Made by a program: the position numbers and the translations under genes. Source: Siphonobacter sp048595215 (lineage in GTDB: Bacteria > Bacteroidota > Bacteroidia > Cytophagales > Spirosomataceae). Taken from it: a DNA stretch of 31,529 bases. The notes under the pieces are model-generated. The model was not told where the DNA came from. It ran no database searches and saw only the letters and a list, made by a program, of their open reading frames with translations. The DNA is taken from positions 1 through 31,529 of the forward strand of contig NZ_JBMDWJ010000180.1 in assembly GCF_048595215.1 (NCBI RefSeq). The letters are read 5' to 3'. Of the stretch, positions 6,380 through 14,797 are shown in pieces (position 1 is the first letter of the stretch; every line of letters begins with the position of its first letter).

Positions 6380-7780
6380 TTACAGGACGGCCCGGAAGAA
6401 GATAAATAGCGTACCGGCCAGGAACATGGATACGGGCAGGGTCAGTACCCAGGCCAGGACAATGTTACGAATGGTACCGGCCTGCAAGTTTTTAATACCC
6501 TTGTTGGCTACCATACTTCCGGCGATTCCTGAGGAAAGAACGTGCGTAGTAGAAACGGGTAAACCCAGTCCTGACGACAGACCGATGGTACTAGCGGCAA
6601 CTAGCTCGGCACTGGCACCCTGAGCGTAGGTCAGGTGTTGTTTACCAATCTTTTCTCCGACGGTTACGACAATACGTTTCCAGCCCACCATGGTACCCAG
6701 ACCTAAGGAAAGGGAAATCATCAGGATAACCCAGGTTGGAGCGTACTCCGTGTAGGATTTCATCGCTGACAGCGAACTGCTCAGCGTAGCGGCTTCGTCG
6801 CGGTTGAGCGTCAGAGCACCGTCTTTCTGAATTTTCGTCAAATCTCTTGAAATCAGAAGAATATCTTTTCTGGATTCCAGACGAAGCTGGGGTGGAATAT
6901 GGCCGTTCGTGGCCTTCATGACACTATCCAGATCATTAATGCTGGCCTTAACCACCCGCAGACGTTCCTGATCCAAGGTCGCCAAACGCGGCTCTTCAAT
7001 CCGGTTGACAAGTTGCTGAATCTGTACCAGATTGGTTTGAAGGTGCGTGGTATCCTTGCTGGCGTCCAGAGCAAAATAAGCGGGCGTAATACCGATTAGA
7101 ATCAGCATGATCAAACCGACTCCTTTCTGTCCATCATTGGAGCCGTGAAAGAAACTAACACCCGTACAGGTCATAATCAAAATGCTACGAATCCAGGTCG
7201 GAGGCGTCTGATTCTTCTTGGGTTCTTTGAAAATGATGTCATTCTTCACGGTACGCTTTAGAATAAACATCAGAATAATCACCAGACTGAAACCGACCAG
7301 CGGCGATAAGAGCAGAGCAAAACCCGTTTCTTTCGCTTTGTCCCAGTTGACAGAACTCACGCCCGATACGTTTTCAGGCAATAGGGAGTAGGCCAAACCT
7401 ACGCCCAGAATCGAGCCAATCAGTGTGTGGGAAGACGAGGAGGGCAGACCAAAGTACCAGGTGCCCAGGTTCCAGATGATGGCACTCAGCAGTAGGGATA
7501 GGACCATCGCTACTGCGTGATAAACATTTTGGTCGATCAGCAGTTCAACCGGTAGCAAGTTTACAATTCCCATGGCCACGGTGATCCCACCGAAGAACAC
7601 GCCAAGGAAATTACAGAATCCCGACCAAATTACTGCAATATTGGGTTTCAGGGAATTCGTGTAGATTACGGTGGCTACGGCATTGGCCGTGTCGTGAAAA
7701 CCATTCACGAATTCAAAAGCACACGCACAAAAAAGGCAGATACACAGAAGAAAGAAAATTCCAGTCTCTAAGCCGAACAT
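6380..7780 (-). CDS. pit: PiT-family inorganic phosphate transporter
   Basis: A 466-residue inner-membrane protein that imports phosphate, probably as a metal-phosphate complex with protons or with sodium. The two PiT signatures are present: GFHDTANAVAT (27-37) and GSNDGQKGVG (213-222), plus SSSSHTLIGSILG and LPVSTTHVLSSG. The two homologous halves of membrane helices are separated by a hydrophilic helical insert of about 100 residues (roughly 240-345). The usual DUF47 (PhoU-like) accessory gene is not adjacent. A direct repeat that resembles a Pho box lies upstream, which suggests control by phosphate starvation. It stands alone between a strong terminator and rlmN. Confidence 0.93.
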   Translation of the reverse strand: MFGLETGIFFLLCICLFCACAFEFVNGFHDTANAVATVIYTNSLKPNIAVIWSGFCNFLGVFFGGITVAMGIVNLLPVELLIDQNVYHAVAMVLSLLLSAIIWNLGTWYFGLPSSSSHTLIGSILGVGLAYSLLPENVSGVSSVNWDKAKETGFALLLSPLVGFSLVIILMFILKRTVKNDIIFKEPKKNQTPPTWIRSILIMTCTGVSFFHGSNDGQKGVGLIMLILIGITPAYFALDASKDTTHLQTNLVQIQQLVNRIEEPRLATLDQERLRVVKASINDLDSVMKATNGHIPPQLRLESRKDILLISRDLTKIQKDGALTLNRDEAATLSSSLSAMKSYTEYAPTWVILMISLSLGLGTMVGWKRIVVTVGEKIGKQHLTYAQGASAELVAASTIGLSSGLGLPVSTTHVLSSGIAGSMVANKGIKNLQAGTIRNIVLAWVLTLPVSMFLAGTLFIFFRAVL

Positions 7781-7805
7781 AAGGAGTTAGGGGGCTATTT
7801 TGACG

Positions 7806-7851
7806 CGAAGCTACGGAAAGGGATCGGGCCTAATGTTAAGGAATTGTTAAG
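7806..7851 (-). promoter_or_regulatory. Candidate Pho box and promoter of the phosphate transporter
   Basis: On the minus strand two copies of CTTAACA occur with an 11-base period (plus-strand TGTTAAG at 7834-7840 and 7845-7851). PhoB/PhoP-type response regulators bind direct repeats with this period, and TTAACA repeats are known for Bacillus PhoP. Twenty bases closer to the gene is TAGCTTCG (7806-7813), 7 of 8 to the -7 motif. The box would replace the -33 element, as in activator-dependent promoters. The repeat is seen; its role is inferred. Confidence 0.5.
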
Positions 7852-8016
7852 ACTCTATGGATAGGGGACCCCTAACCCGAAACGTATGCTCGCGTAACGA
7901 ATGGAGAAATAGGACTTTCGCCAATCGTTCGCTGAGAGTTGGGCGGTTTCTCCAGCGTATCCTTCGGAATGGTGCCGGAAATACAGAATTTTTACGAAAA
8001 GAAACAAATCTAGAAA

Positions 8017-9081
8017 TTATTCAACCGTTACCGGAGCTGTTTTCGTCGCCAACTGACCGCAGGCGGCATCGATGTCTTTTCCACGGCTACGGCGGACGGT
8101 AATGGGAATGTTCTTCTGCTCGATGAAGCGGGCGAATTTGGCCAGCGTCTGCGGATCCGTATTCTTATACTGAGCGTTTTCGATGGGATTGTACTCAATG
8201 ATGTTGATGTGGGCGTTTGGAATGTGTTTGGCAAAATTCCAAAGTTCCTTCGCATCCTCCACCGAATCGTTGAAGTTGTAAAAGAGAATATACTCCAGCG
8301 TAATTTTATTCCCCGTTTTATTATAAAAGTATTTGAGAGCATCTTTTAAAGCCACCAACGTATTGCTTTCGTTGATGGGCATGATCTGATTCCGCTTGCT
8401 GTCGTTGGCGGCATGCAGCGAAAGGGCCAGATTGAATTTAACTCCGTCATCACCCAGCTTCTGAATCATTTTGGCAATGCCCGCTGTACTAACGGTAATG
8501 CGTTTGGGGGACATGTTCAGTCCTTCCGGCGAAGTAATGTGATCCACCGACTTCAGCACGTTCGCGTAATTGAGCAGGGGTTCGCCCATGCCCATGTACA
8601 CGATGTTAGTCAGGGGTTGCCCGTACTTCTGTTCGGCCTGATTCTTGATGGTTACGACCTGATCGTAAATTTCGGCGGGGTCCAGGTTGCGTTCGCGATC
8701 CATGTAACCCGTTGCACAAAACTTGCACGTCAGTGAACAGCCTACCTGACTGGATACGCAAGCCGTCATCCGGTCGTCGGCGGGAATCAGTACGCCTTCG
8801 ATTAGTTTTCCGTCGTAGAGTCGGAAAGCTGATTTAATGGTTTTATCACTTGAAATCTGCTCTTTGGCTACGCTCAGGGGACGGATTTCGAAGTGAGCTT
8901 CGAGCAATTCCCGCGTTTTTTTGGAAAGGTTTGTCATTTCCTCGAAACTGCGGGCGGACTTTTTCCACAGCCATTCCAGAATCTGTTTCGCCCGGAATCC
9001 TTGTTCTCCCTGTTCGACCAAAAAGGTCTTCAACCCCTCTGCCGAGAGCTTACGAATATCTTGTTTAACGATGGTGTCCAT
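8017..9081 (-). CDS. rlmN: 23S rRNA (adenine(2503)-C(2))-methyltransferase RlmN
   Basis: A 354-residue radical-SAM enzyme that methylates C2 of A2503 in 23S rRNA and A37 in some tRNAs, tuning translation fidelity. The CX3CX2C motif that holds the 4Fe-4S cluster is at C115, C119 and C122 (CSLTCKFCATGYM). The second catalytic Cys is C341 in DAACGQLA, and the methyl-bearing Cys is expected in the usual position before the C-terminus. GMGEPLLNY is the family's SAM-binding motif. The length is normal. It is preceded on the same strand by the CvpA-family gene with a 60-base gap, so the two may be cotranscribed. Confidence 0.97.
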   Translation of the reverse strand: MDTIVKQDIRKLSAEGLKTFLVEQGEQGFRAKQILEWLWKKSARSFEEMTNLSKKTRELLEAHFEIRPLSVAKEQISSDKTIKSAFRLYDGKLIEGVLIPADDRMTACVSSQVGCSLTCKFCATGYMDRERNLDPAEIYDQVVTIKNQAEQKYGQPLTNIVYMGMGEPLLNYANVLKSVDHITSPEGLNMSPKRITVSTAGIAKMIQKLGDDGVKFNLALSLHAANDSKRNQIMPINESNTLVALKDALKYFYNKTGNKITLEYILFYNFNDSVEDAKELWNFAKHIPNAHINIIEYNPIENAQYKNTDPQTLAKFARFIEQKNIPITVRRSRGKDIDAACGQLATKTAPVTVE

Positions 9082-9141
9082 TGCTCGTTTTTGGTAATAT
9101 GTTGGTGCAACTGCTTTCTAAGGTATTGGGTTCCAGTACGA

Positions 9142-9681
9142 TTATTCTTTTCGTAACTCTTCGACTTTTTCAATGAGCCGATCCCGCTTGGGAATGGCGT
9201 CGGATACTTTATCCAACACTTTCGGAGCAAAGGGCCGAATCACGGGATACACATAACTACCCGTCATCTGTTCGCGGTTGGGAAAGCCCATGCCCAGGGC
9301 CTGTAACAGCCACAAAAAGACGCTGATGCCAAAGGCATACGTGAACAGGCCCACTACGGCTCCAGCCATGCTGTCGAAACTGCCGAAAATCGTGTAGCGG
9401 AGACTTCTTCGCAGTAGCCATCCAAAGCGATTAATGGTAAAAATCACCAGCACGAAAATGCTCGAAAATCCGATGTACGGGAGAAACTTACGGCCTACGG
9501 TTTCACCCACGTAAGGGGCTACAAAGGCAATCGCTTCGTTCAAAAGTTTGAAACCCAGTATAAGCGAAACGACAAAAGCAATAACCGCAATAATCTCGAC
9601 CAGTACGCCCCGTCGAAAGCCCGTATACGCTCCATAAGCGAGCGGTACGAGTAGAAGCAGGTCAAGAAAATTAAAATTCAT
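9142..9681 (-). CDS. CvpA family membrane protein
   Basis: A 179-residue integral membrane protein with four hydrophobic segments, at about residues 5-20, 28-47, 68-85 and 103-128. It carries the family hallmark near the N-terminus, LDLLLLVPLAYGAYTGFRRGVL, and the FDSMAGAVVGL segment before the last helix. In enterobacteria CvpA is linked to colicin V production and to bile and envelope stress; the function in Bacteroidota is not established. The charged tail (IPKRDRLIEKVEELRKE) is cytoplasmic by inference. It lies 60 bases upstream of rlmN on the same strand. Confidence 0.88.
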   Translation of the reverse strand: MNFNFLDLLLLVPLAYGAYTGFRRGVLVEIIAVIAFVVSLILGFKLLNEAIAFVAPYVGETVGRKFLPYIGFSSIFVLVIFTINRFGWLLRRSLRYTIFGSFDSMAGAVVGLFTYAFGISVFLWLLQALGMGFPNREQMTGSYVYPVIRPFAPKVLDKVSDAIPKRDRLIEKVEELRKE

Positions 9682-10002
9682 ACCGTGGGTGTGTGCGGGT
9701 AGGGTTTGAGTGGGTTTCGGGTTGGAAAAGGTTTGAAGTTTGAGTGGGTTTAAGGTGATTTAACGTTTGAGGTGGAAGCAGGTTCAAGATAGTTTGAATG
9801 TTGAAAGAGTGCGGATTTAAGCCACTGGGAGTTTCTACTTCTGTGCAATCGAAAGGTACATCCTTTCGATTGCTACCTCCAATTCAGACATAAGAGGGTT
9901 TTCACAGCTGCACCACCTATCATTTCTCAACCTAATTAAACCTTAAACGTTCTTTCAAACCTGAAACCAATCAGACCTCAAACCCTTCTTCAAACCTCAA
10001 GA
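9682..10002. repeat. Gene-free stretch with GTTTGAGG-rich inverted arms and a central hairpin
   Basis: This 321-base gap has no credible gene. From 9700 to about 9810 the plus strand repeats words such as GGTTTGAAGTTTGAG and GTTTGAGG; from about 9930 to 10005 the complement recurs (CTTTCAAACC, ACCTCAAACC, TTCAAACCTCAAG). At the centre is a perfect 12-bp hairpin, GCAATCGAAAGG at 9845-9856 and its complement at 9862-9873, with a 5-base loop. It belongs to the same type as 304-505 and 26679-26822. Confidence 0.65.
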
Positions 10003-10449
10003 CTAGCTCAGCAACTGTTTCACCGTAGCCGAGATCGTTTTTCCTTCCGCCAGGCCCGCCAGTTCCTTGGTGGCTACGCCCATCACTTTACCTAAATCGC
10101 TGGGGCCAGTGGCTCCTACGCGAGTGATGATTTCCTGTAAACGGGCTTTCAGCTCCTCTTCCGTCAGCATTTTGGGTAGGAACTCTTCGATAACGGCGAT
10201 TTCACTGTACTCTTTATCGGCCAATTCCTGACGACCATTACTTACGTAAGTTTCCGCGGAATCTTTCCGTTGCTTGACGGCCTTCATCAGAATTTTTGTT
10301 TCCTGTTCCGGCGTTAATTCGTGGGCTGTTCCGGCCGTTTCTTCCAGTAAAATAGCCGATTTAATGGCCCGTAGGGCTAATAAACGGGCTTGATTTTTAG
10401 CCAGCATCGCTGACTTGATTTGAGCTTCAATGGTTGATTTGAGTGACAT
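10003..10449 (-). CDS. GatB/YqeY domain-containing protein
   Basis: A 148-residue soluble helical protein of the YqeY family, which resembles the C-terminal tRNA-binding part of GatB, the amidotransferase subunit. Recognisable segments are MSLKSTIEAQIKSAMLAKN, LALRAIKSAIL, the EYSEIAVIEEFLPKMLTEEE block and the C-terminal DLGKVMGVATKELAGLAEGK. Length is normal for the family (about 150). The exact role is not known; it is often listed as a possible tRNA- or aminoacylation-linked protein. It is the most upstream gene of the minus-strand block, divergent from pdxJ with a 171-base gap. Confidence 0.93.
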   Translation of the reverse strand: MSLKSTIEAQIKSAMLAKNQARLLALRAIKSAILLEETAGTAHELTPEQETKILMKAVKQRKDSAETYVSNGRQELADKEYSEIAVIEEFLPKMLTEEELKARLQEIITRVGATGPSDLGKVMGVATKELAGLAEGKTISATVKQLLS

Positions 10450-10620
10450 GACCTAAAAATTCAGGGGTGGTCTATAGAAATTACAAGAGATTTACCGCAA
10501 TATTTGGGGCGTTATTTAGAACTGTTCTTCGCAAAGAATGGTTCTCCACGCTGCAAAGTTACAAAATCTCAACCGCAGAAGGGGTTTTTTCGCAGTGATC
10601 CCCTGCTTATCATCCAGTCT

Positions 10621-11352
10621 ATGCCTACTCGTCTTTCGGTAAACATTAATAAAGTAGCCACCCTGCGTAATTCCCGCGGTGGAAATAATCCCAACGTTGT
10701 CAAAGTAGCACTGGATTGCGAACGCTTTGGAGCGGAGGGGATTACGGTACACCCCCGGCCCGACGAACGGCACATCCGCTACCAGGATGTCTTGGACTTG
10801 AGTCAGGTACTAACGACGGAATTCAACATTGAGGGCAATCCAACCGAAAAGAAATTTGTGGACCTGGTATTGCAGGTAAAGCCTGCTCAGGTAACGCTGG
10901 TACCCGATGCACTGGGAGCCGTAACCTCCAACGCGGGTTGGGATACGATTGAGCACCGTAGCCGATTGATCGATCTGGTGGGTATGTTCAAGGAAGCGGG
11001 TATCCGTACGTCCATTTTCGTCGATGCCGACGAACGTATGGTAGAAGGAGCGGCGGAAACGGGTGCGGACCGCATTGAATTGTATACCGAACCCTACGCT
11101 CACCAATATTCCATTGATCAGTCGCTGGCACTGAATTCCTTTATCAAAGCGGCGGAACGGGCCAATGCCTTAGGACTGGGAATCAATGCCGGTCATGATT
11201 TGAGTCTGGACAACCTGCGGTATTTTCAGCAGAATATTCCGGGCTTACTGGAAGTCTCCATCGGTCATGCTCTCATCTGTGATGCTTTGTATTACGGGCT
11301 GGAGAATACCATTCAACTGTATTTGCGGGAAGCGAAAGCAGGTTTGATCTAA
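10621..11352 (+). CDS. pdxJ: Pyridoxine 5'-phosphate synthase
   Basis: A 243-residue TIM-barrel enzyme that condenses 3-amino-1-hydroxyacetone phosphate with 1-deoxyxylulose 5-phosphate, the last step of DXP-dependent vitamin B6 synthesis. Seen motifs: LSVNINKVATLRNSRGG at the N-terminus, ITVHPRPDERHI (phosphate and substrate binding), EFNIEGNP, TLVPDALGAVTSNAGWD, GADRIELYTEPYA and LGLGINAGHDL plus EVSIGHALI. The ATG at 10621 is used; an upstream frame to 10504 adds 39 residues not found in the family and overlaps the likely promoter. Expression supplies PLP for the PLP-dependent proteins in this window, though there is no direct linkage. A terminator follows. Confidence 0.96.
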   Translation: MPTRLSVNINKVATLRNSRGGNNPNVVKVALDCERFGAEGITVHPRPDERHIRYQDVLDLSQVLTTEFNIEGNPTEKKFVDLVLQVKPAQVTLVPDALGAVTSNAGWDTIEHRSRLIDLVGMFKEAGIRTSIFVDADERMVEGAAETGADRIELYTEPYAHQYSIDQSLALNSFIKAAERANALGLGINAGHDLSLDNLRYFQQNIPGLLEVSIGHALICDALYYGLENTIQLYLREAKAGLI

Positions 11353-11373
11353 GCTTTCCCTACTAATGATAAG

Positions 11374-11403
11374 AAAAAAGCTCCGTGGAAACGGAGCTTT
11401 TTT
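11374..11403 (+). terminator. Intrinsic terminator of pdxJ
   Basis: A 13-bp stem, AAAAAAGCTCCGT (11374-11386) with its complement at 11391-11403, GGAA tetraloop, and T-run. It can act on both strands. Confidence 0.9.
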
Positions 11404-11416
11404 GCTAATAAGTCGA

Positions 11417-11441
11417 TACCTCTCTAGATACAAGAGAGGTA
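11417..11441. repeat. Small perfect hairpin between pdxJ and the VOC gene
   Basis: A 9-bp stem, TACCTCTCT (11417-11425) and its complement (11433-11441), with a 7-base loop. It may back up termination of the minus-strand VOC gene, but no good T-run is next to it. Confidence 0.5.
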
Positions 11442-11502
11442 CTTCAAAACTGTTGCTTTCTATAGACGCTAAAAAGGCCCAAAGCGTTGGAAGTCGCAGA
11501 AA

Positions 11503-11871
11503 CTATTCATTGAATTCCAGCCAGTAGCCATCCGGATCCTGCAGGAAAATCTGACGAATACCGTCGGGTCGGGCCTTGGGGCCTCTAAAGGTCAGTCCCT
11601 TCCGGCGTAGGAACGCTTCCGTCTCTTCCATATCGGCCACTTTTACGGCAAAATGATTTTTTCGAGAACCCAGCACGGTTTCTTCCAGCGGTTCCGCCCG
11701 ATTACCCAATAGGTGTAACTGTTTGTTGCCACCTAAACTAAACCAGGCTCCGGGAAAGTCGAAAGCGGGGCGGGGTAGGGGTTCTAACTCCAGCACGTCC
11801 CGATAAAACTGTATGCTTTGTTCGGCATCAGCCACGTACAGGGCCACATGGTCGAGCTCCAGAATGTTCAT
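11503..11871 (-). CDS. VOC-family (glyoxalase/bleomycin-resistance fold) metalloprotein
   Basis: A 122-residue vicinal-oxygen-chelate protein. Two beta-alpha-beta-beta-beta units are seen, one starting ILELDHVALYVAD and one starting KNHFAVKVAD. The metal ligands fit the family pattern: H8, H53, H73 and E119 (in GYWLEFNE). The DPDGYWLEF motif near the end is common to glyoxalase I-like and fosfomycin-resistance-like members; the exact substrate is not clear. The start at 11871 gives the normal N-terminus, MNILELDHVALYV; a longer frame to 11952 adds a basic stretch that is absent from relatives. It diverges from the metalloprotease gene. Confidence 0.88.
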   Translation of the reverse strand: MNILELDHVALYVADAEQSIQFYRDVLELEPLPRPAFDFPGAWFSLGGNKQLHLLGNRAEPLEETVLGSRKNHFAVKVADMEETEAFLRRKGLTFRGPKARPDGIRQIFLQDPDGYWLEFNE

Positions 11872-12100
11872 AGGCGTAAGATTCTTCAATTTCTTCGCGA
11901 AAGAAGCATAAACTTCAGAGAATGGACGGATTAATTTCAGGATTAATCGCAATTCTGAAAATTTGAAACCCGATCCTTTGTATTATTGACGGTGAAAAGC
12001 TGATTAATCTAAATTTTGTTTTGTAGATGTAGTAATCAGCCATAGTTTATTTGTAAGAGTACTCATCTTTCCATTTTGATTTCCTCTTAAAATTATTCGT

Positions 12101-14530
12101 ATGCGTAAACTTTTCTTACTGGGCGTATCCTTAGCCTTTTCATTCAATCTCTGGGCTCAGGGCATCTCCGGAGCTACGACGGGCCTGCAAAAAATGCCGG
12201 GTTATCTGAATCTGTACTGGGACGCCAAAAAAGGGAAAATGTATCTGGAGATCGACAAACTGGATACGGAAATTCTTTTCCATACGGCCTTGCCCGCCGG
12301 TATCGGTTCCAACGACATTGGCCTGGATCGCGGAAAAATCAGTGCTGGAAAAATCATCAAGTTTCAGCGGTCGGGCCCGAAAGTACTGATGGTCGAACAG
12401 AATTACGGGTATCGGGCGACCTCGGGTGATAAAATGGAAATGCGGGCTGTCGAGCAGTCGTTCGCTCAGTCCGTACTCTGGGGTTTCGATGTCATGGCCG
12501 AAGAAGGGAAATCCGTACTGGTGGATGCTACCAACTTTTACCTACGCGATGGCTACGAAGCCGCTTCGGCGATTGCCCGAGCCAAGCAGGGTGTCTTTCG
12601 TCTGGACCCCAGCCGCTGTGCCTTTTACCTGCCCTACACGAAGAACTTCCCAGAAAATACGGAAGTAGAAGTAACCCTGACGCTAACGGGCGAACAGGCC
12701 GGCCCGTACCTGCGGGAAGTGGTACCAACGCCGAATGCCATTACGATCCGGGAACATTACTCGTTCATCAAATTGCCCGATGCCGGGTATCAGCCCCGCG
12801 AGTTTGATCCCCGGGCGGGCATCAATTCCATTGAATTTTTTGACTATTCCTCACCCTTTAGTACGCCCATTGCCAAACGCTACATTCGTCGGCATCGCTT
12901 GCAAAAGAAAAATCCAAATGCGGCCGTGTCTGAACCCATCAAGCCGATTGTGTACTACATGGACCCGGGTGCTCCCGAGCCCATTCGCTCCGCTCTGATG
13001 GACGGCATTTCCTGGTGGAATCAGGCCTACGAAGCGGCGGGTTTTAAGAATGCGTTTCAGGTGAAAGTACTGCCCGATACCGCCGATCCGATGGATATTC
13101 GCTATAACCTCGTGCAATGGGTACACCGCTCGACGCGGGGCTGGTCGTACGGCTTTAGCGTCGCCGATCCACGTACGGGTGAAATCATCAAAGGAAAAGT
13201 GACGCTGGGTTCCCTGCGGGTACGTCAGGACTACCTGATTGCCAATGGACTGGTGGGCGAATACGAAGGCGACAAACCCAGTAAAGAAGCCGAAGAAATG
13301 GCTCTGGCCCGTCTGCGGCAACTCGGAGCCCATGAAACGGGCCATACGCTGGGCTTACCCCACAACTACGCCTCCAATCAAAACGATCGGGCGTCTGTCA
13401 TGGATTATCCGCACCCGCTGGTACGTATCATGGGGCAAAACAAGCTAAGTCTGTCTGATGCGTATACCAAGCAAATTGGCGACTGGGATAAGATTGCTAT
13501 CAATTATGCTTACCGTGAGTTCAAGAACAAAGAGGAAGAGAAGAAGGGACTCAAGAAGATCATTGATGATTACATCGACAAAGGCTTTCTGTTCCTGAGT
13601 GATCAGGATGGACGGCCCGAAGGATCGGCTCATCCCATTACGCACCTGTGGGACAATGGTAAAAATTCAGTAGAAGAGTTGAATCGGGTAATGCAGGTAC
13701 GCCGAATCGCTTTGTCGAATTTCAGCGAGAAGAAAATTCCCGTTGGTGCTCCGATGGCTACGCTGGAAGAAGCCCTCGTACCTCTGTACCTGTTTCATCG
13801 CTATCAGGTAGAAGCAGCTAGTAAGGTAGTAGGCGGCGTATTTTACACGTATGCCGTTCGCGGGGACAAGCAGAAGGTTATGGAATACGTGAGCGGAGCC
13901 GAGCAGCGGCAGGCACTGGACGCCTTGATGGCGACCCTGAAACCGGAAGAACTCGTACTGCCTAATAATATCATCAAACTGATTCCGCCGCGTCCGTATG
14001 GCTTCAACGAAAATCATCGGGAGGTTTTCAAAGATCGCACCGGACTGACTTTTGACCCCTTGGCTCCCGCCGAAGCCGCCGCAGGAATGACGCTGCGATT
14101 CGTTCTGCAACACGAACGGGCTGCTCGTTTGATTGGAAATCACTCCATTGATAACAGCTTACCCGATTTCAGCGAAGTAGTAGACAAAGTAGTCGAAACT
14201 ACCTGGAAGTCGGCTCCCCAGGCAGGCTACGCGGGTGAGGTACAACGCGTGGTGAACGGTGCGGTACTCGATCAGCTCATTCAACTGGCGGCCAATAAAG
14301 ATGCTGCCAACCAAGTACGGGCTGTGGCTACGCTGAAACTGCAGGAACTGAAGGCGTGGCTGGGAAAAACCACTACGAATGACGTTAACCAAAAAGCTCA
14401 GTATCAATTTGCCTTGGCTCAGATTCAGCAATTTGAAAGTAGCCCCGAAACGGTGGTGATTACGCCTCCCTCGAAAGAACCCGACGGAGCTCCGATTGGT
14501 AGCTTTGATGCGTATAGCTGCGAGTGGTAG
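12101..14530 (+). CDS. Exported zinc-dependent metalloprotease (DUF5117/DUF4953 type)
   Basis: An 809-residue protein with a signal peptide (MRKLFLLGVSLAFSFNLWAQ, cleavage after about residue 19). The N-terminal third (about 30-200) matches the DUF5117 region, including the YLNLYWDAKKGKMYLEI start; the middle carries the metzincin zinc site HETGHTLGLPH at residues 411-421 with the Met-turn around ASVMDYPHP (M434). The C-terminal part fits DUF4953. Length is normal for these roughly 800-850-residue proteins, common in Bacteroidota. It is expected to act in the periplasm or outside; the substrate is unknown. It lies in a plus-strand block with the exported M20 hydrolase after a repeat element. 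A TTTATTTG near 12045 is a weak -7 candidate. Confidence 0.92.
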   Translation: MRKLFLLGVSLAFSFNLWAQGISGATTGLQKMPGYLNLYWDAKKGKMYLEIDKLDTEILFHTALPAGIGSNDIGLDRGKISAGKIIKFQRSGPKVLMVEQNYGYRATSGDKMEMRAVEQSFAQSVLWGFDVMAEEGKSVLVDATNFYLRDGYEAASAIARAKQGVFRLDPSRCAFYLPYTKNFPENTEVEVTLTLTGEQAGPYLREVVPTPNAITIREHYSFIKLPDAGYQPREFDPRAGINSIEFFDYSSPFSTPIAKRYIRRHRLQKKNPNAAVSEPIKPIVYYMDPGAPEPIRSALMDGISWWNQAYEAAGFKNAFQVKVLPDTADPMDIRYNLVQWVHRSTRGWSYGFSVADPRTGEIIKGKVTLGSLRVRQDYLIANGLVGEYEGDKPSKEAEEMALARLRQLGAHETGHTLGLPHNYASNQNDRASVMDYPHPLVRIMGQNKLSLSDAYTKQIGDWDKIAINYAYREFKNKEEEKKGLKKIIDDYIDKGFLFLSDQDGRPEGSAHPITHLWDNGKNSVEELNRVMQVRRIALSNFSEKKIPVGAPMATLEEALVPLYLFHRYQVEAASKVVGGVFYTYAVRGDKQKVMEYVSGAEQRQALDALMATLKPEELVLPNNIIKLIPPRPYGFNENHREVFKDRTGLTFDPLAPAEAAAGMTLRFVLQHERAARLIGNHSIDNSLPDFSEVVDKVVETTWKSAPQAGYAGEVQRVVNGAVLDQLIQLAANKDAANQVRAVATLKLQELKAWLGKTTTNDVNQKAQYQFALAQIQQFESSPETVVITPPSKEPDGAPIGSFDAYSCEW

Positions 14531-14556
14531 GGGCTGCCTATCAGGGCTATTTGAAT

Positions 14557-14602
14557 CCCCGCATTGCATACGGGGCTATGCAGATTAAACCCCTCCGGGG
14601 TT
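14557..14602 (-). repeat. 46-base double-hairpin intergenic element, copy B
   Basis: Read on the minus strand: hairpin 1 AACCCC-N3-GGGGTT (14602-14588), 12-base spacer TAATCTGCATAG (14587-14576), hairpin 2 CCCCG/CGGGG (14575-14557). Same order, same spacer length and same total length as 6215-6260, in opposite orientation. It lies just after the metalloprotease stop. The rest of this gap (to 14797) shows no gene. Confidence 0.7.
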
Positions 14603-14797
14603 GGGGCTTGATGAAAGAAAGGAAACTGCTGGTACAAGTGCTCATACAGAGTACCGTGCACGGCCTACGAATTCCAGAGGCGTTCCCGTCGAACTCTTAA
14701 AACCTTCTATTCAAAAAGTCATCCGCACGTTCTAAAACTAAAATTTTGGAACGTGCGGATTCAATCAACGATCCATCATCTTAAACCAAAACCTTCC

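Noticed and set aside
10504..10620. Longer N-terminus of PdxJ
   Set aside because: The extra 39 residues do not belong to the family, and the region is the promoter/leader.
11881..11952. Basic N-terminal extension of the VOC protein
   Set aside because: Not shared with relatives; the ATG at 11871 gives the usual start.
14557..14602. Terminator for the metalloprotease gene
   Set aside because: No T-run on the plus strand, and the architecture matches the repeat element at 6215 better.
14753..14797. Upstream in-frame start for the AbgB-like gene
   Set aside because: It would place 15 polar residues before the signal peptide; the ATG at 14798 gives a normal one.
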